Notes: generated by a model not told the origin, from the sequence alone. A stretch of 51,996 nt of DNA from an uncultured Anaerobiospirillum sp. (GCA_944389615.1 CALXNA010000023.1:1-51996); one strand, 5' to 3'. Counted from the stretch's first letter, positions 9,363 through 18,838 are shown. Program-made: numbers and translations.

Positions 9363-10796
9363 CTAAGCCTTATGCTGCTTTTCTTTGATCTCCGCTTGCG
9401 CCTCGCGCTTTAAGTCATCGATGTCCGCGCCCGCCTCAAAGAGCGCAATCAGCGCACTGACGTGCAGCAGCGCGCACTTCTCTGAGGTGACGATGCCCGC
9501 CAGCCACGGGCGATTGCCCGGGATCTCGCGCCACTTGATCTGAGAGCTGGTCAGAGTGCGATTGCCCTCGAGCACATCGCAGCCGATTGACCACTGGGAC
9601 TTGCCCAAGGAAATCAGATACGGATACTTGTCCGGGCTATCGCCAATCTCCGGCATAACCCAGCGCAGGGTATCGACGATGTTGATCTTGGCGCCGCGCA
9701 CGTCGGTGATGCCCATAAACCACGACGGCTTGCCAAAGAGCTGGGTGATCTTGTCGCACTCGAAGATGCCGCCCAAGTCGATCAAAGGCACCGCAAAGCG
9801 CACGCCCTGCACCAAGAAGAAGAGCACTTGGAACTGCGCCCCGAGGTCGACATTGCGCCAGTTGGCTGAAATGGCTTGCAGCTTGGCGCGCATGCGCTCT
9901 TGGGCCAGCTCTTGCGGCGTCATGACCTTTTGCTGGGTGGTCGTGACCACCGGCGCAGCCACCGGCGCGACCTCCACCTTGGTCTCAACCACAGGCTCCG
10001 CAACCGCCGTCGCAACCAGCGGTTCGGCCACTTCAACCTGAGTCTCAACCTGCGGTTCGGCCACGGCCGTCGCAACTTGCGGCTCAGCCACCTTAGTTGC
10101 GATCTGTGGCGTAGCCTCAGCAATCTTAGCGCTCAGCGCCACCTGCGTTTGCACCGCCGGATCGGAGGTATCGATCTTCTCTAACAGGCGCTGCAATTGC
10201 TCATCAGGCTGAGCAAAGTCACGGCTTGGTGCCGCCTCAGGCTCAGTCTGCAGCATGGGCTCGGGCGTCGGCTCATAAGGAGCCGAGCTATAGCCGCCCT
10301 CCGGCGCATAAGCAGCCGTCTCCTCATACACTGGCGTGGCCGCCACCGGCTCAGGAGCGGCAGGCACAGTAACCGGCTCAGGGGCAGCTGGAGTTGGCTC
10401 AGGAGCGGCAGGCATAGGCTCAGGAGCGGCCGAAGCAGGCGCTGCAACCTCCTCCTTGGGCTCCTCGACCATGATCATCTCTTGCGCCAGCATTTCTTGG
10501 GTCGAGATGCGTGGCATCCCGGCAAATGGATTGTCTGGGTCGACCGGCTCAGTGGTCGGGGCAGGCTGCGGCGCAGCCGGAGCGGCAGGCTGGGTGGCGT
10601 GGCTTTGGGCGATGGCGGCGTTAGCGGCAGCAAGCACCGCTTGGGTGTCAGGCTGCGCCTGTGGCGCCGGAGCTTCTAAGGCGCCGGAGGTGGCCTGAAT
10701 CTCCCCATCAAACTCTTGGTCATCGACCTCAGCGAGCATTTGCTGGAAGTAGGAGATGAGGGTCTCCTCTTCGCGATCGTGATGACTTGCCGCCAT
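9363..10796 (-). CDS. parP: ParP-type CheW-like array-positioning protein
   Basis: This 477-aa protein has a CheW-like domain at about residues 315-465 (F-Q-V-L-F-F-L-V-Q-G-V-R-F-A-V-P; G-I-T-D-V-R-G-A-K-I-N-I-V). It follows a long Pro/Ala/Val-rich N-terminus with repeated A-E-P-x-V-x-T-x-V units. In Vibrio, ParP is encoded between parC and cheW, binds ParC and CheA, and keeps chemotaxis arrays at the pole. Gene order and domain order match here. The start at 10796 has AAGGAGA well placed upstream. The gene follows parC by 81 bp with no terminator, so the two are probably co-transcribed. The repeat-rich N-terminus is longer than usual and probably disordered. Confidence 0.8.
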   Translation of the reverse strand: MAASHHDREEETLISYFQQMLAEVDDQEFDGEIQATSGALEAPAPQAQPDTQAVLAAANAAIAQSHATQPAAPAAPQPAPTTEPVDPDNPFAGMPRISTQEMLAQEMIMVEEPKEEVAAPASAAPEPMPAAPEPTPAAPEPVTVPAAPEPVAATPVYEETAAYAPEGGYSSAPYEPTPEPMLQTEPEAAPSRDFAQPDEQLQRLLEKIDTSDPAVQTQVALSAKIAEATPQIATKVAEPQVATAVAEPQVETQVEVAEPLVATAVAEPVVETKVEVAPVAAPVVTTTQQKVMTPQELAQERMRAKLQAISANWRNVDLGAQFQVLFFLVQGVRFAVPLIDLGGIFECDKITQLFGKPSWFMGITDVRGAKINIVDTLRWVMPEIGDSPDKYPYLISLGKSQWSIGCDVLEGNRTLTSSQIKWREIPGNRPWLAGIVTSEKCALLHVSALIALFEAGADIDDLKREAQAEIKEKQHKA

Positions 10797-10877
10797 GACA
10801 AACTCTCCTTGAGAATTGGGGGATTACCGACCACCTAAAGCTAGGTGCGACCACACAGTGAAAAGAACAAGCAGCTC

Positions 10878-11708
10878 TTAGGCTTCAGCGACGAGGGCGC
10901 TCAGCGCCGGACTTACGCGCTCAGGATTGCGCTGGAGCTCACGCTGAACCAAAAATGAGAGCAGGTGATGATAGGCGACTGCGCCATAGCAGCTTGGATC
11001 CATCAGCGGCAGCGGCAAGCGCTTGGCCGACGACTCGCGAAATTGCACATCAAGGGGAATGCACTCGGCCCAGACATGGTCGAGGTAGTGCGTCTGCAGG
11101 TAAGCCAAGCTCTGCACTGAGGCCTTGGTGCGGCGGTCGTACATGGTCGGGACAATAATATACTCAAAGTGCACCGCAGCATTGGCCCGCTGCATCACGG
11201 TGAAGGTGCGCACCATGCCCTCAAGGCCCTTTAAGGCCAAGAACTCCGTTTGCGTCGGGACGATGATGGTGGTGGCCGCGACCAAGGCATTGACCATTAA
11301 GGCGCCCAAGACCGGTGGGCAGTCGATCAAGACCACATCGTAGCAGTCTTCGATCAGCTTCAACGAGCGCAGCAAGATGCGCCCGACGCCTTGGCGTCCT
11401 GAGAGCTGGCGATCGATGGTCGCCAAGGTCATGGAAGCAGCGATGAGATCGAGACCTTCGTGCGGGGTGTGGGTGATGCAGCGCAGCACGCCCTCGCGCG
11501 AGAGATTCTTCATGGCGTACAAGTCAAAGAGATTGTTCTGCTCGAGCTTGTCGTCTTCATAGCCCAGATACGAAGTAAGAGAGGCATGGGGATCGGTATC
11601 TACCACGAGCACGCGGAGATTTTCTTTTTGTAACCAGCCCGCAAGGGACGCCACGGAGGTCGTCTTACCTACGCCCCCCTTCTGGCTTGCAACAGCCCAA
11701 ACTAACAC
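10878..11708 (-). CDS. ParA-family ATPase ParC, polar positioning of chemotaxis arrays
   Basis: This 276-aa ParA/MinD-type ATPase carries the deviant Walker A motif K-G-G-V-G-K-T-T at residues 10-17, the D-T-D-P-H-A-S switch at 37-43, and I-D-C-P-P-V-L-G around residue 130. Its position between motB and parP is that of Vibrio ParC and the Pseudomonas Soj-like gene. Those proteins localise chemotaxis arrays to the cell pole and segregate them at division. No partner ParB is nearby, which argues against a chromosome-partitioning role. I leave the symbol empty because parC also names a topoisomerase gene. Confidence 0.85.
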   Translation of the reverse strand: MLVWAVASQKGGVGKTTSVASLAGWLQKENLRVLVVDTDPHASLTSYLGYEDDKLEQNNLFDLYAMKNLSREGVLRCITHTPHEGLDLIAASMTLATIDRQLSGRQGVGRILLRSLKLIEDCYDVVLIDCPPVLGALMVNALVAATTIIVPTQTEFLALKGLEGMVRTFTVMQRANAAVHFEYIIVPTMYDRRTKASVQSLAYLQTHYLDHVWAECIPLDVQFRESSAKRLPLPLMDPSCYGAVAYHHLLSFLVQRELQRNPERVSPALSALVAEA

Positions 11709-12061
11709 GGCCTACTCCTGCTTGTTATGAAATTTGCGCCCCAGACGGCCATCGGCCTTCAGGACTTCCCTTGCCGCCGCGCTCTCCTTGCAGCAAGCCA
11801 AGATTCTTAGTCATTGTACCATCACGCCCGCGCTCAGCCGCACACCGGCGCCAAATTCGCCCATGCGCCTAGCGGCGCCAGCGGGGCGGCGCCCGGCGGT
11901 GCTCACGCCCCCAGCTTGCGGGACGGCTCCCGGCGAAGCGGCGCCAGCGGGACGGCGTCCGGCGAGCGCCCTGCGGCGCTCCCGCGCCGTGAATACAGCA
12001 AGGCCCTCGCCTCAGATGCTCCAAGGCGCGGGCCTAGGGTAGCGCGCAGCGCGGTTAGCGC
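11709..12061. repeat. Intergenic region with a 28-bp direct repeat
   Basis: This gap between motB and parC holds no supportable gene. Two near-identical 28-bp GC-rich copies lie at 11871-11898 and 11937-11964 (beginning AGCGGCGCCAGCGGG), each able to fold. I saw no clear promoter or T-run terminator, so read-through from motB is plausible. Confidence 0.6.
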
Positions 12062-13240
12062 TTACTGCGCACTCATCGAGTCGATCGGCTCGGCATTGAA
12101 GCGTACCGAACCATCGGCAGCAGGCTCAAAGCTAAAGCCACCTTGACCGGCGCGGCGCGTTGGCAGAATGCGCTCGGAGTTGCCCGGCAGGATCGCCAAG
12201 CTCTCACCGGCTAAGGCCTCACGCGAAATGGCGATGACGACGCGGCGGTTCTGGGCACGACCGGCACGGGTGGCGTTCGAGTAGAACGGCGAGTACTGGC
12301 CATAGGCCTCAGCGGCTAAGCGCTGCGGTGCGATGCCATTAGCTTCGAGCTCTTGGAGTACGTTGATGGCGCGGCGGGCCGATAACTCCCAGTTGTTGCC
12401 GTAGATGGCGCTTGGGGTGAAGGTGTTATCGGTGTAACCACGGACACGCACGTAGTTGTTGACGTTGCGCAGGGCATTGGCGATGGTGGCAATGACCGGA
12501 CGCGAACGGGTCAAAATCGAAGCGGAGTTGCTCGCAAAGAGCAAGGCCGAGGAAATGTTGATCGTAATCCAGTTCGGGTCGTGCTCAACCACGATATCGT
12601 TATCGAGGCCTTCGGCCGCGATGGTCTCGGAGATCGAGCGCATCAGGCTATCAAATGGCTGGCCATTTGGATTAGCACCGTCGTACTCAGACTCGGCCGG
12701 GCCAATGCCGCCTTCTTCGGTCTGGTCTAACTCACCACCGGCAGTTAAGCCTTGGCTTTGAGTGGCTTCATCATCTGGGGTCTCGCGAGTCATCGAACCG
12801 GTGGTAACGGTGTCGACCTCAGTGGCGTCGAGGTTGCCCTGAGTGATGGCCTCGGCATTCTCATCGGCGTTGGAGGTTTGCTCGTCAGCGCCGCTATCGG
12901 TGATGCTTTGGATATTGATACCAAAGTCCATAACACCGCCGCCACCTTGCGACTGGTTCTGCACCTCCTGCTGCGCCGCTGCCGCCGAGGCCAGCGAGGC
13001 ATCTGCCATGAGGTTGGCGACAGGTCCCGGCAGCGCGATGACGCCGGGTACCGAGGAGATCATGCCCATCTCATTGAAGGAGGCCATCAGGCCTTTGATC
13101 ATCGACTCTGCGTCCACCGACTTGGACATGGCGAAGGAGTAAAGCACGACGAATACTGCAAAGAGCAGAGTCAAGAAGTCAGAGTAGGAAATCATCCAAC
13201 GTTCAAGGTTCTCGTGCGGAGCGCTCTTTTTCTTCCTCAT
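12062..13240 (-). CDS. motB: Flagellar stator protein MotB (MotD type)
   Basis: This 392-aa stator subunit has a short basic N-terminus, one membrane helix (W-M-I-S-Y-S-D-F-L-T-L-L-F) and a C-terminal OmpA-like peptidoglycan-binding domain (about 250-360, with G-Y-T-D-N-T, N-W-E-L-S-A-R-R-A and N-R-R-V-V-I). Asp21 in Y-S-D-F is the conserved ion-coupling aspartate. I chose the ATG at 13240 because AGGA lies 8 bp upstream and it begins the standard MRKKK start; the in-frame ATG at 13309 would add an unrelated leader. A long Gly/Gln/acidic linker (about 90-220) makes the protein longer than most. Its place between cheB and parC matches the Pseudomonas motC-motD position, so it may be a second stator set. 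Confidence 0.92.
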   Translation of the reverse strand: MRKKKSAPHENLERWMISYSDFLTLLFAVFVVLYSFAMSKSVDAESMIKGLMASFNEMGMISSVPGVIALPGPVANLMADASLASAAAAQQEVQNQSQGGGGVMDFGINIQSITDSGADEQTSNADENAEAITQGNLDATEVDTVTTGSMTRETPDDEATQSQGLTAGGELDQTEEGGIGPAESEYDGANPNGQPFDSLMRSISETIAAEGLDNDIVVEHDPNWITINISSALLFASNSASILTRSRPVIATIANALRNVNNYVRVRGYTDNTFTPSAIYGNNWELSARRAINVLQELEANGIAPQRLAAEAYGQYSPFYSNATRAGRAQNRRVVIAISREALAGESLAILPGNSERILPTRRAGQGGFSFEPAADGSVRFNAEPIDSMSAQ

Positions 13241-13434
13241 AGTAACATCCTCGCAGCATCCATGGCGCCGCCATGAAGCGGAGTTTAACCTCCAGGTGTT
13301 TGGACACAAAGTCCGATCAATCAGTTAAGCTGCCACGCGGTAGCTGCGGCCGCAAGACCGCACGGGCGCAGGCCGACCAAGGCGCACCGCGCCCGCAGCG
13401 CGCCGCAGTCAGGCGCTGCGCGCCCTAGGCGCCG

Positions 13435-14181
13435 CTAGTCGCCATTCATATTGCCGGTGTAGACACCGATACGGCGCTTGAGCATTAAGGTGTTCTCAGC
13501 CGCGGCGATCGAGACTAAGCCCTCTAAGGTCATGTACTTGAACATGGCGCCTTCGGCCAAGGCGGTACGAATACGGTTACCGGCCGGAATCAGGATGATG
13601 TTCGCGCCGACCAGACCATAAATGGTGGCTACGAACGCGACCGCAATCGAAGGGCCTAACAGGTCAGGACGGTCTAACAGCGACATCGCGTGAATAAGGC
13701 CCAAGACCGCGCCGATAATACCCATGGTTGGTAAGTAACCGCCCATCGACTCGTAGAAGCGCACGCATGGCTCCATGCGCTCCTGCTCAAGCTCAATGGC
13801 GTTTTGCAGCAGGCTATAGAGCGCATCCTTATCGACACCGTCCACAATCATCTGGATGCCGGTACGAGTGAAGTCGTCGCTGGCCGAAGCCACCGAGTTT
13901 TCAAGTGCCAGCGGGCCCTGCTGACGGGCAATGGTGGACATACCGGCCAAAAGCTCGGCTTGTGATTGGAAGTTGTAGCGAGGTGGGGAAATCAGCCAGA
14001 AGAAGTGCTTTAAGGCCTTGAGCAGGTCGCCTAATGGGAATTGGACGAAGCAGGCAAAGAAACCAGCACCGAACACAACCAAGAACGCTGGTAAGTTGAT
14101 CAGTGCGGTTGGGTGGGTTCCCTCGAGCACCATGGTTGTGACGATACAACCGATCGCAAGAAAAATACCGAGAAAGTTCAT
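13435..14181 (-). CDS. motA: Flagellar stator protein MotA (MotC type)
   Basis: This 248-aa protein has the four membrane helices of MotA/PomA: two near the N-terminus and two after residue 140 (G-G-Y-L-P-T-M-G-I-I-G-A-V-L-G and G-P-S-I-A-V-A-F-V-A-T-I-Y-G). The P-T-M-G-I-I-G-A-V-L-G-L-I block is the conserved third helix. It forms the ion channel with MotB, encoded 194 bp downstream. A sigma-54 site lies 320 bp upstream, just after the cheB terminator, so motA probably starts a unit. The ion used (H+ or Na+) cannot be read with confidence. Confidence 0.93.
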   Translation of the reverse strand: MNFLGIFLAIGCIVTTMVLEGTHPTALINLPAFLVVFGAGFFACFVQFPLGDLLKALKHFFWLISPPRYNFQSQAELLAGMSTIARQQGPLALENSVASASDDFTRTGIQMIVDGVDKDALYSLLQNAIELEQERMEPCVRFYESMGGYLPTMGIIGAVLGLIHAMSLLDRPDLLGPSIAVAFVATIYGLVGANIILIPAGNRIRTALAEGAMFKYMTLEGLVSIAAAENTLMLKRRIGVYTGNMNGD

Positions 14182-14500
14182 GCAAACAACTCACTGAACT
14201 GTCTACTCAACACCGGCCTTCTAGCATGTTGAGCGCAACAAGCTCTAGTGTCTCCTTCCTTAGGTCTAACTTAGACGACTGTGAGCCCAACTCGCAGCCA
14301 AGCTGCAGGAAGCAGCCAAGCTACAAGAAGCTGGGGACTCCTAGGCATCACACAAGTGCGGAGGTACCGCGGTGCGTGGTACCGCGCAAGCTCCAAGGGA
14401 CTAATCTTCACCGGCCGCACGCAAACGCTTGCGCCCAACGAAGGCCTGCGCTCAGAGCGCGTAAATCAGGCCGCATCAGACGCAATACAAGGCCACACTT

Positions 14501-14516
14501 TGCTAAAAATATGCCA
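14501..14516 (-). promoter_or_regulatory. Sigma-54 promoter, motA unit
   Basis: The minus strand reads TGGCATATTTTTAGCA: GG-N10-GC spacing with 9 of 12 consensus positions. It begins just after the cheB terminator and lies about 320 bp before the motA start, which suggests a long leader. The rest of the 14182-14638 gap holds only terminator hairpins and no gene. Confidence 0.55.
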
Positions 14517-14529
14517 ATGGACTCAAGCC

Positions 14530-14572
14530 AAAAAACCGCCGCCCAAAGCGGCGCGGCCCCGCACGGCGGGGC
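14530..14572 (-). terminator. Rho-independent terminator after cheB
   Basis: On the minus strand a GCCCCGC/GCGGGGC hairpin (14556-14572) is followed by CGCCGC-TTTGG-GCGGCG (14537-14553) and a GTTTTTT run ending at 14530. This separates cheB from the motA unit. Confidence 0.75.
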
Positions 14573-14638
14573 GCTTACGCGCTTCAAGCAGCGGTTTTCA
14601 ATCCCCAGTCAGGGGGCAAGAATACGCGCGCGGCAGAC

Positions 14639-15997
14639 CTACGAATTGCGCATCTCTTGGACGATGCAGTCGGCGAACTTCTCCAAAGGCAGGATCTGCT
14701 CGGCGATCCCGGCGTTGACGATGGCCTGGGGCATGCCGTAGACCACGCAGGTATCCTCGTTTTGGGCCCACACCACCGAGCCCTTGCTCTTGAGCATGCG
14801 GCAGCCCTCGCAGCCGTCGGAGCCCATGCCGGTTAAGATCATGGCCAAGACGTTACCGCCGTAGATATTGGCGATCGAGGCGAAGGTGACGTCAACGCAT
14901 GGGTGATAGACCACGCGCGGGTCAGCCGGCAGGATGCGGAACTTACTCTTGCCTGCGCCACGCTCTAAGATCATCTGCTGGCCGCCTGGGGCGATGTAAA
15001 CGTAGCCCGGCTGCAAGATCATATTGTCCTGGGCCTCGACCACCTCGTTTTGCGAGAGGTTATTGAGGCGCTGGGCGAAGGTCGTGGTAAACGAGGCCGG
15101 CATGTGCTGCACGATCACGATGGGGACGTTCATGCGTGGCAGCTTCGGGATGATGTTTTGCAGCGCAATTGGGCCGCCGGTTGAGGAGCCGATGGCGATG
15201 AGCTCATGGCGCTTGCCTGAGACCTTAAAGTTGGTCGAGACGCCCTTGGCCTCGCCAAAGGAGAAGCGCATCGCGGCCGCAGGGCGGCCTTGGTTGACAC
15301 CGCCTAAGCTCGAGTAAATCTTATCGAAGTCTTGGCGCAACGTCGACGGCGTTGCCGCAGAAGTAGCAGTCGCCGAGGTGGCGCTGCTAAAGCGGCTCGT
15401 CGTGGTCGTACGACTAGTCGAGCTCAGCGTGCTGGTTGGGCGCGTCGTGCTCGTCGTGCTACCAAAGCTGGTACGCGTCGTCGTAGACGCAGGGCGCGTC
15501 GAGGACAAGGACGAGGTGGCGCTAGTGCGCGCAGCGTAGCTTGAGGTGGCGCTGCTCGAGCTCGTACTGCTGGAGCTGCGCAGCGGAGCCCGACGAATAT
15601 GGGAGCGGGCCACGGCCTTGATCGAGGAGCGCAGGGCATTGAGCGCGTCTTCGCGCTTGTGGGCGATGTCATCGAAGTTCTTAGGCATGAAGTCCACCGC
15701 ACCGGCCTCTAAGGCCTTAAAGGTGGAGTTGGCGCCTTCAAAGGTCAACGATGAGAACATCAAGATTGGCGTTGGGCACTTAGCCATGATCTCTTGGACG
15801 GCGGTGATACCATCCATCACCGGCATCTCCACGTCCATCGTGATGACATCAGGCTTTAAAGACATAGTCTTCTCTACGCCTTCCTTACCGTCCTTAGCTT
15901 CGCCCACCACCTCAAGTGATGAGTCGCCTTTGATGATCTCAGTCAGTCTTTTTCTGAAGAAGGTAGAGTCATCGACGATCAGTACCTTAATTGCCAT
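14639..15997 (-). CDS. cheB: Chemotaxis response regulator / protein-glutamate methylesterase CheB
   Basis: This 452-aa protein has an N-terminal receiver domain (1-125; acidic pair D9-D10, phospho-acceptor D55, K106) and a C-terminal methylesterase (about 260-450). The catalytic residues are S272 in G-S-S-T-G-G, H298 in Q-H-M-P and D394 in G-M-G-S-D-G. It removes methyl groups from receptors and deamidates glutamines during adaptation. The linker (about 136-220) is an unusually long run of Ser/Thr/Arg/Ala, roughly 85 residues; ordinary CheB is about 350-380 aa. It has its own sigma-54 site upstream and a strong terminator downstream. No cheR is in the window. Confidence 0.97.
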   Translation of the reverse strand: MAIKVLIVDDSTFFRKRLTEIIKGDSSLEVVGEAKDGKEGVEKTMSLKPDVITMDVEMPVMDGITAVQEIMAKCPTPILMFSSLTFEGANSTFKALEAGAVDFMPKNFDDIAHKREDALNALRSSIKAVARSHIRRAPLRSSSSTSSSSATSSYAARTSATSSLSSTRPASTTTRTSFGSTTSTTRPTSTLSSTSRTTTTSRFSSATSATATSAATPSTLRQDFDKIYSSLGGVNQGRPAAAMRFSFGEAKGVSTNFKVSGKRHELIAIGSSTGGPIALQNIIPKLPRMNVPIVIVQHMPASFTTTFAQRLNNLSQNEVVEAQDNMILQPGYVYIAPGGQQMILERGAGKSKFRILPADPRVVYHPCVDVTFASIANIYGGNVLAMILTGMGSDGCEGCRMLKSKGSVVWAQNEDTCVVYGMPQAIVNAGIAEQILPLEKFADCIVQEMRNS

Positions 15998-16111
15998 AAC
16001 GAACCTCTAAAAATCTCTGACCCACTCACGGGCGACTAAAGCCAAAAACCGTCTCATTGGGGGCTAAGCCCCAACAAGTCCCACCGGATGGTGCACCTTA
16101 TGGCATCAAGT

Positions 16112-16127
16112 TGCAAAAATGCCGCCA
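16112..16127 (-). promoter_or_regulatory. Sigma-54 promoter, cheB
   Basis: The minus strand reads TGGCGGCATTTTTGCA: GG-N10-GC spacing with 9 of 12 consensus positions, including TGGC and TTGCA. It lies about 115 bp before cheB and downstream of the cheA terminator. A GGGGC-TAA-GCCCC hairpin sits in the leader near 16062-16076. Confidence 0.6.
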
Positions 16128-16299
16128 TCGGCAGCACACTCCTTATGCATCTGCCGCACCTTGCCATGATAGAGCACGCCTGAGCCTTTTCTCAAGCAGC
16201 AAAGCGCAAAGCCGTTGCCGCCCTCACACTAAGCGCAAGCATCTTCTTAGCCTACTCCCATTGTTGAGCTAGGGAAAGGCTTGTGAGAAAAAGAACTAA

Positions 16300-16480
16300 C
16301 ATAGGGCACTGCCCTCGCTCAGCCGCAAACGAGCCGCTTGCGCCGCCGCCTGGCTGCAAGCGGCCTGCGCGGAGGCGCGGAGCGAGAGCGCCCTGCCGCA
16401 GGCACACCGAGCCAAAGACAGCGGCCAAACCTGCGCGGAGGCGCGGAGGCGCGGAGCGGAGCCGCGCGAGCGGCAGCGCG
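16300..16480. repeat. GC-rich intergenic segment with direct repeats
   Basis: Between the cheA terminator and the cheB promoter the sequence has a direct repeat CCTGCGCGGAGGCGCGGAG near 16362 and 16430, and short GGAGGCGC tandems. Open frames on both strands come from this composition and look non-coding. Confidence 0.4.
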
Positions 16481-16510
16481 CGGGCCGCATCTTATGTTTT
16501 GTGATGGGCT

Positions 16511-16552
16511 AAAACAAAAGAGAGGGGTGCCCACTGCACCGTCCTCTCTTTT
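16511..16552 (-). terminator. Rho-independent terminator after cheA
   Basis: AAAAGAGAGG and CCTCTCTTTT form a perfect 10-bp stem around a 17-nt loop, followed on the minus strand by TTTTGTTTT. It closes the cheY-cheZ-cheA unit about 40 bp after the cheA stop. Confidence 0.85.
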
Positions 16553-16593
16553 CGAGCAAGGCGCGAAGCCCTGCCATATTGCAGTTAAGTTAA

Positions 16594-18828
16594 TTAGAAC
16601 CGGTTACCACCCTTGCGGGCATAAGCACGAATCAGACTTGGGATATCCAAGATCAAGGCAATGCCACCGTCGGAGGTGATGGTTGCACCCGACATGCCTG
16701 GCGTGTGGCGCAGCAGACTGTCCAGCGGCTTGATCACGACTTCTTCTTGGCCGACCAGCTCATCGACGACGAAGCCGACTAAGGTCGAGGCTGGAACCTG
16801 AACCAAGACGATGTGGGCCTTGCCCTTTAAGTACTCGTCGATTGGCGTGTTCTCAAACCACTGCTTCAAGAAGAAGAGCGGTACCGCCTTGTCGCGGATC
16901 ACGATGGTGTTCTGGCCATCGACATTGCGCATTGAGCTTAAGTCTAAGTAGAAGATCTCCGAGACCGAGGTCAAAGGCAGCGCGAAGGTGTGCCCTGAGA
17001 CCTGAATCATCAGGGTTGGCAGGATCGCTAAGGTCAATGGCACCTTGATCTCGATGGTGGTGCCCTTGTTCACCTCAGAGATGACGCGCACCGAGCCGTT
17101 TAACTTCGATATGTTGGTCTTAACCACGTCCATGCCAACGCCACGGCCCGAGATATCGGTAATCTGGGTGTTGGTCGAGAAGCCTGGGGCGAAGATCAAG
17201 TTAAAGGCTTCATCATCGGAGATGCGCGCAGCAGCTTCCTCATCCATCAGGCCCTTACGCACGGCGACTTGGCGCAGCTTGTTTGGATCCATACCGGCAC
17301 CATCGTCGATGATGCGCAGCAGGATGTGATCGCCTTGCTGCTCGGCCGACAAGGTAACGATACCGACCTCGTCCTTGCCTAAGGCCTGACGCTCGGCTGG
17401 GAGCTCAATACCATGGTCGCAGCAGTTGCGTACCATGTGGATCATTGGGTCAGCTAAGGCGTCTACTAAGTTCTTATCGAGCTCAGTTTCCTCACCTTCC
17501 ATCACCAAGTTGATCTTCTTATTGAGCTTGCGCGCAAGGTCACGCACTAAGCGTGGGAAGCGGCCGAATACCTTCTTAATCGGCTGCAGGCGAGTCTTCA
17601 TGACCGAGCCTTGCAGGTCTGCGGTAACGACATCGAGGTTGGAGATGACCTTATTCATCTCCTGATCGGAGCGGTGCGCGGCAATCGAAACCAAGCGATT
17701 ACGTACCAGCACTAGCTCGCCGACCATACGCATGATGTCATCGAGCACCTTGCTGTCCACACGCATGGTGGTTTCAGCCTCAGGTGCCGCGGCAGCACCC
17801 GCCTTTGGCGCAGCTTTCGGCGCAGCAGCGGCCGCACTGGTCGAGCCAGTGTTGGTCGCAGCCACGGCCGCGGCGACCTTGGCATTAGCCGCAGCTTGAT
17901 CTTGGGCGGCAGCCGCTTGGGCTTGCGCCTGCGCGGCCTCCACCTTCTTAATCGTTTCTTGGGCTTGAGCCTTAGCCGCGGCCTCTTGGGCCTTTTGGTA
18001 CTCAGCCTCTGAGGCCTGACGCAATTCGGCGCTGACCGGAGCGTTGACTTGAGCGCCCTTGTTGATGCCCGCATCCGAGAGCATCTGGTCAAAGTCCGCG
18101 TCGGTCGCGTCAACCGAAGCCGGAGCCGAGCCACTAGCACCACTGTCCGCAGCAGCACCTTCCTGCAGCGCCAAGTCATTGGCGGTGCCCGGAGCATGAC
18201 CCTTACCGTGGAGCTGGTCTAATAAGGCCTCAAACTCTTCTTCGGTAATGTCATCGATGCTGTGGTTGTCACTGCCCTCAGCGGCCGGGGCCGCAGCGGC
18301 AGCTGGCGCGGCCGCAGCCGGAGCTGGTGCAGCAGGTGCCGGAGTCGGCGCTGGAGCAGGAGCAGGCTGCGGGGCTGGAGCTGGTGCCGGTTGCGGCGCC
18401 GGGGCCTCAGCGGGCGCAGGCGCAGCAGCGGGAGCTGCGGCGGCCCCGATCTTGCCATCGGCAATGTCATGCAAGCGCGTGATGAGCTCGGCCGGTACCG
18501 GCGTCAAAGGCTCGCGATTTTGCACTTCACCGAATAGACGAGTAATCTCATCGTAGGCCTGCAACACCGCATCCATGGCATCGCTGCTCATCGCAATCTT
18601 GCCATTACGCAGCATGTCAAAGACGTTCTCGGCAGCATGGCAGATCTCGACTAACTCGGTGAGCTCCAAGAAGCCTGCGCCGCCTTTGACGGTGTGGAAG
18701 CCACGGAAGATGGCGTTAAGCAGATCTTTGTCGTCTGGCGTCTTCTCGATCTGAACGAGCTGCTCGTTCAGGTTCTCGATGATCTCACCAGCTTCGACTA
18801 AGAAATCCTGTAAAATTTCCTCGTCCAT
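16594..18828 (-). CDS. cheA: Chemotaxis histidine kinase CheA
   Basis: This 744-aa kinase has an HPt domain (1-105, phospho-His H45 in F-H-T-V-K-G-G), a long Ala/Pro/Gln linker (130-345), a dimerisation domain (about 350-415), an ATPase domain and a C-terminal CheW domain (600-740). ATPase motifs are the N box H-M-V-R-N-C-C-D-H-G at 464-473, the G1 box D-D-G-A-G-M at 508-513 and G-R-G-V-G-M-D at 561-567. CheA passes phosphate from H45 to CheY and CheB. A classical P2 domain is not evident. Two short acidic motifs, E-E-E-F-E-A-L-L-D-Q-L (about 196-206) and D-A-D-F-D-Q-M-L (about 243-250), stand in the linker and may dock CheY. The gene follows cheZ by 10 bp. Confidence 0.98.
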   Translation of the reverse strand: MDEEILQDFLVEAGEIIENLNEQLVQIEKTPDDKDLLNAIFRGFHTVKGGAGFLELTELVEICHAAENVFDMLRNGKIAMSSDAMDAVLQAYDEITRLFGEVQNREPLTPVPAELITRLHDIADGKIGAAAAPAAAPAPAEAPAPQPAPAPAPQPAPAPAPTPAPAAPAPAAAAPAAAAAPAAEGSDNHSIDDITEEEFEALLDQLHGKGHAPGTANDLALQEGAAADSGASGSAPASVDATDADFDQMLSDAGINKGAQVNAPVSAELRQASEAEYQKAQEAAAKAQAQETIKKVEAAQAQAQAAAAQDQAAANAKVAAAVAATNTGSTSAAAAAPKAAPKAGAAAAPEAETTMRVDSKVLDDIMRMVGELVLVRNRLVSIAAHRSDQEMNKVISNLDVVTADLQGSVMKTRLQPIKKVFGRFPRLVRDLARKLNKKINLVMEGEETELDKNLVDALADPMIHMVRNCCDHGIELPAERQALGKDEVGIVTLSAEQQGDHILLRIIDDGAGMDPNKLRQVAVRKGLMDEEAAARISDDEAFNLIFAPGFSTNTQITDISGRGVGMDVVKTNISKLNGSVRVISEVNKGTTIEIKVPLTLAILPTLMIQVSGHTFALPLTSVSEIFYLDLSSMRNVDGQNTIVIRDKAVPLFFLKQWFENTPIDEYLKGKAHIVLVQVPASTLVGFVVDELVGQEEVVIKPLDSLLRHTPGMSGATITSDGGIALILDIPSLIRAYARKGGNRF

Positions 18829-18838
18829 TCTTTACTCC

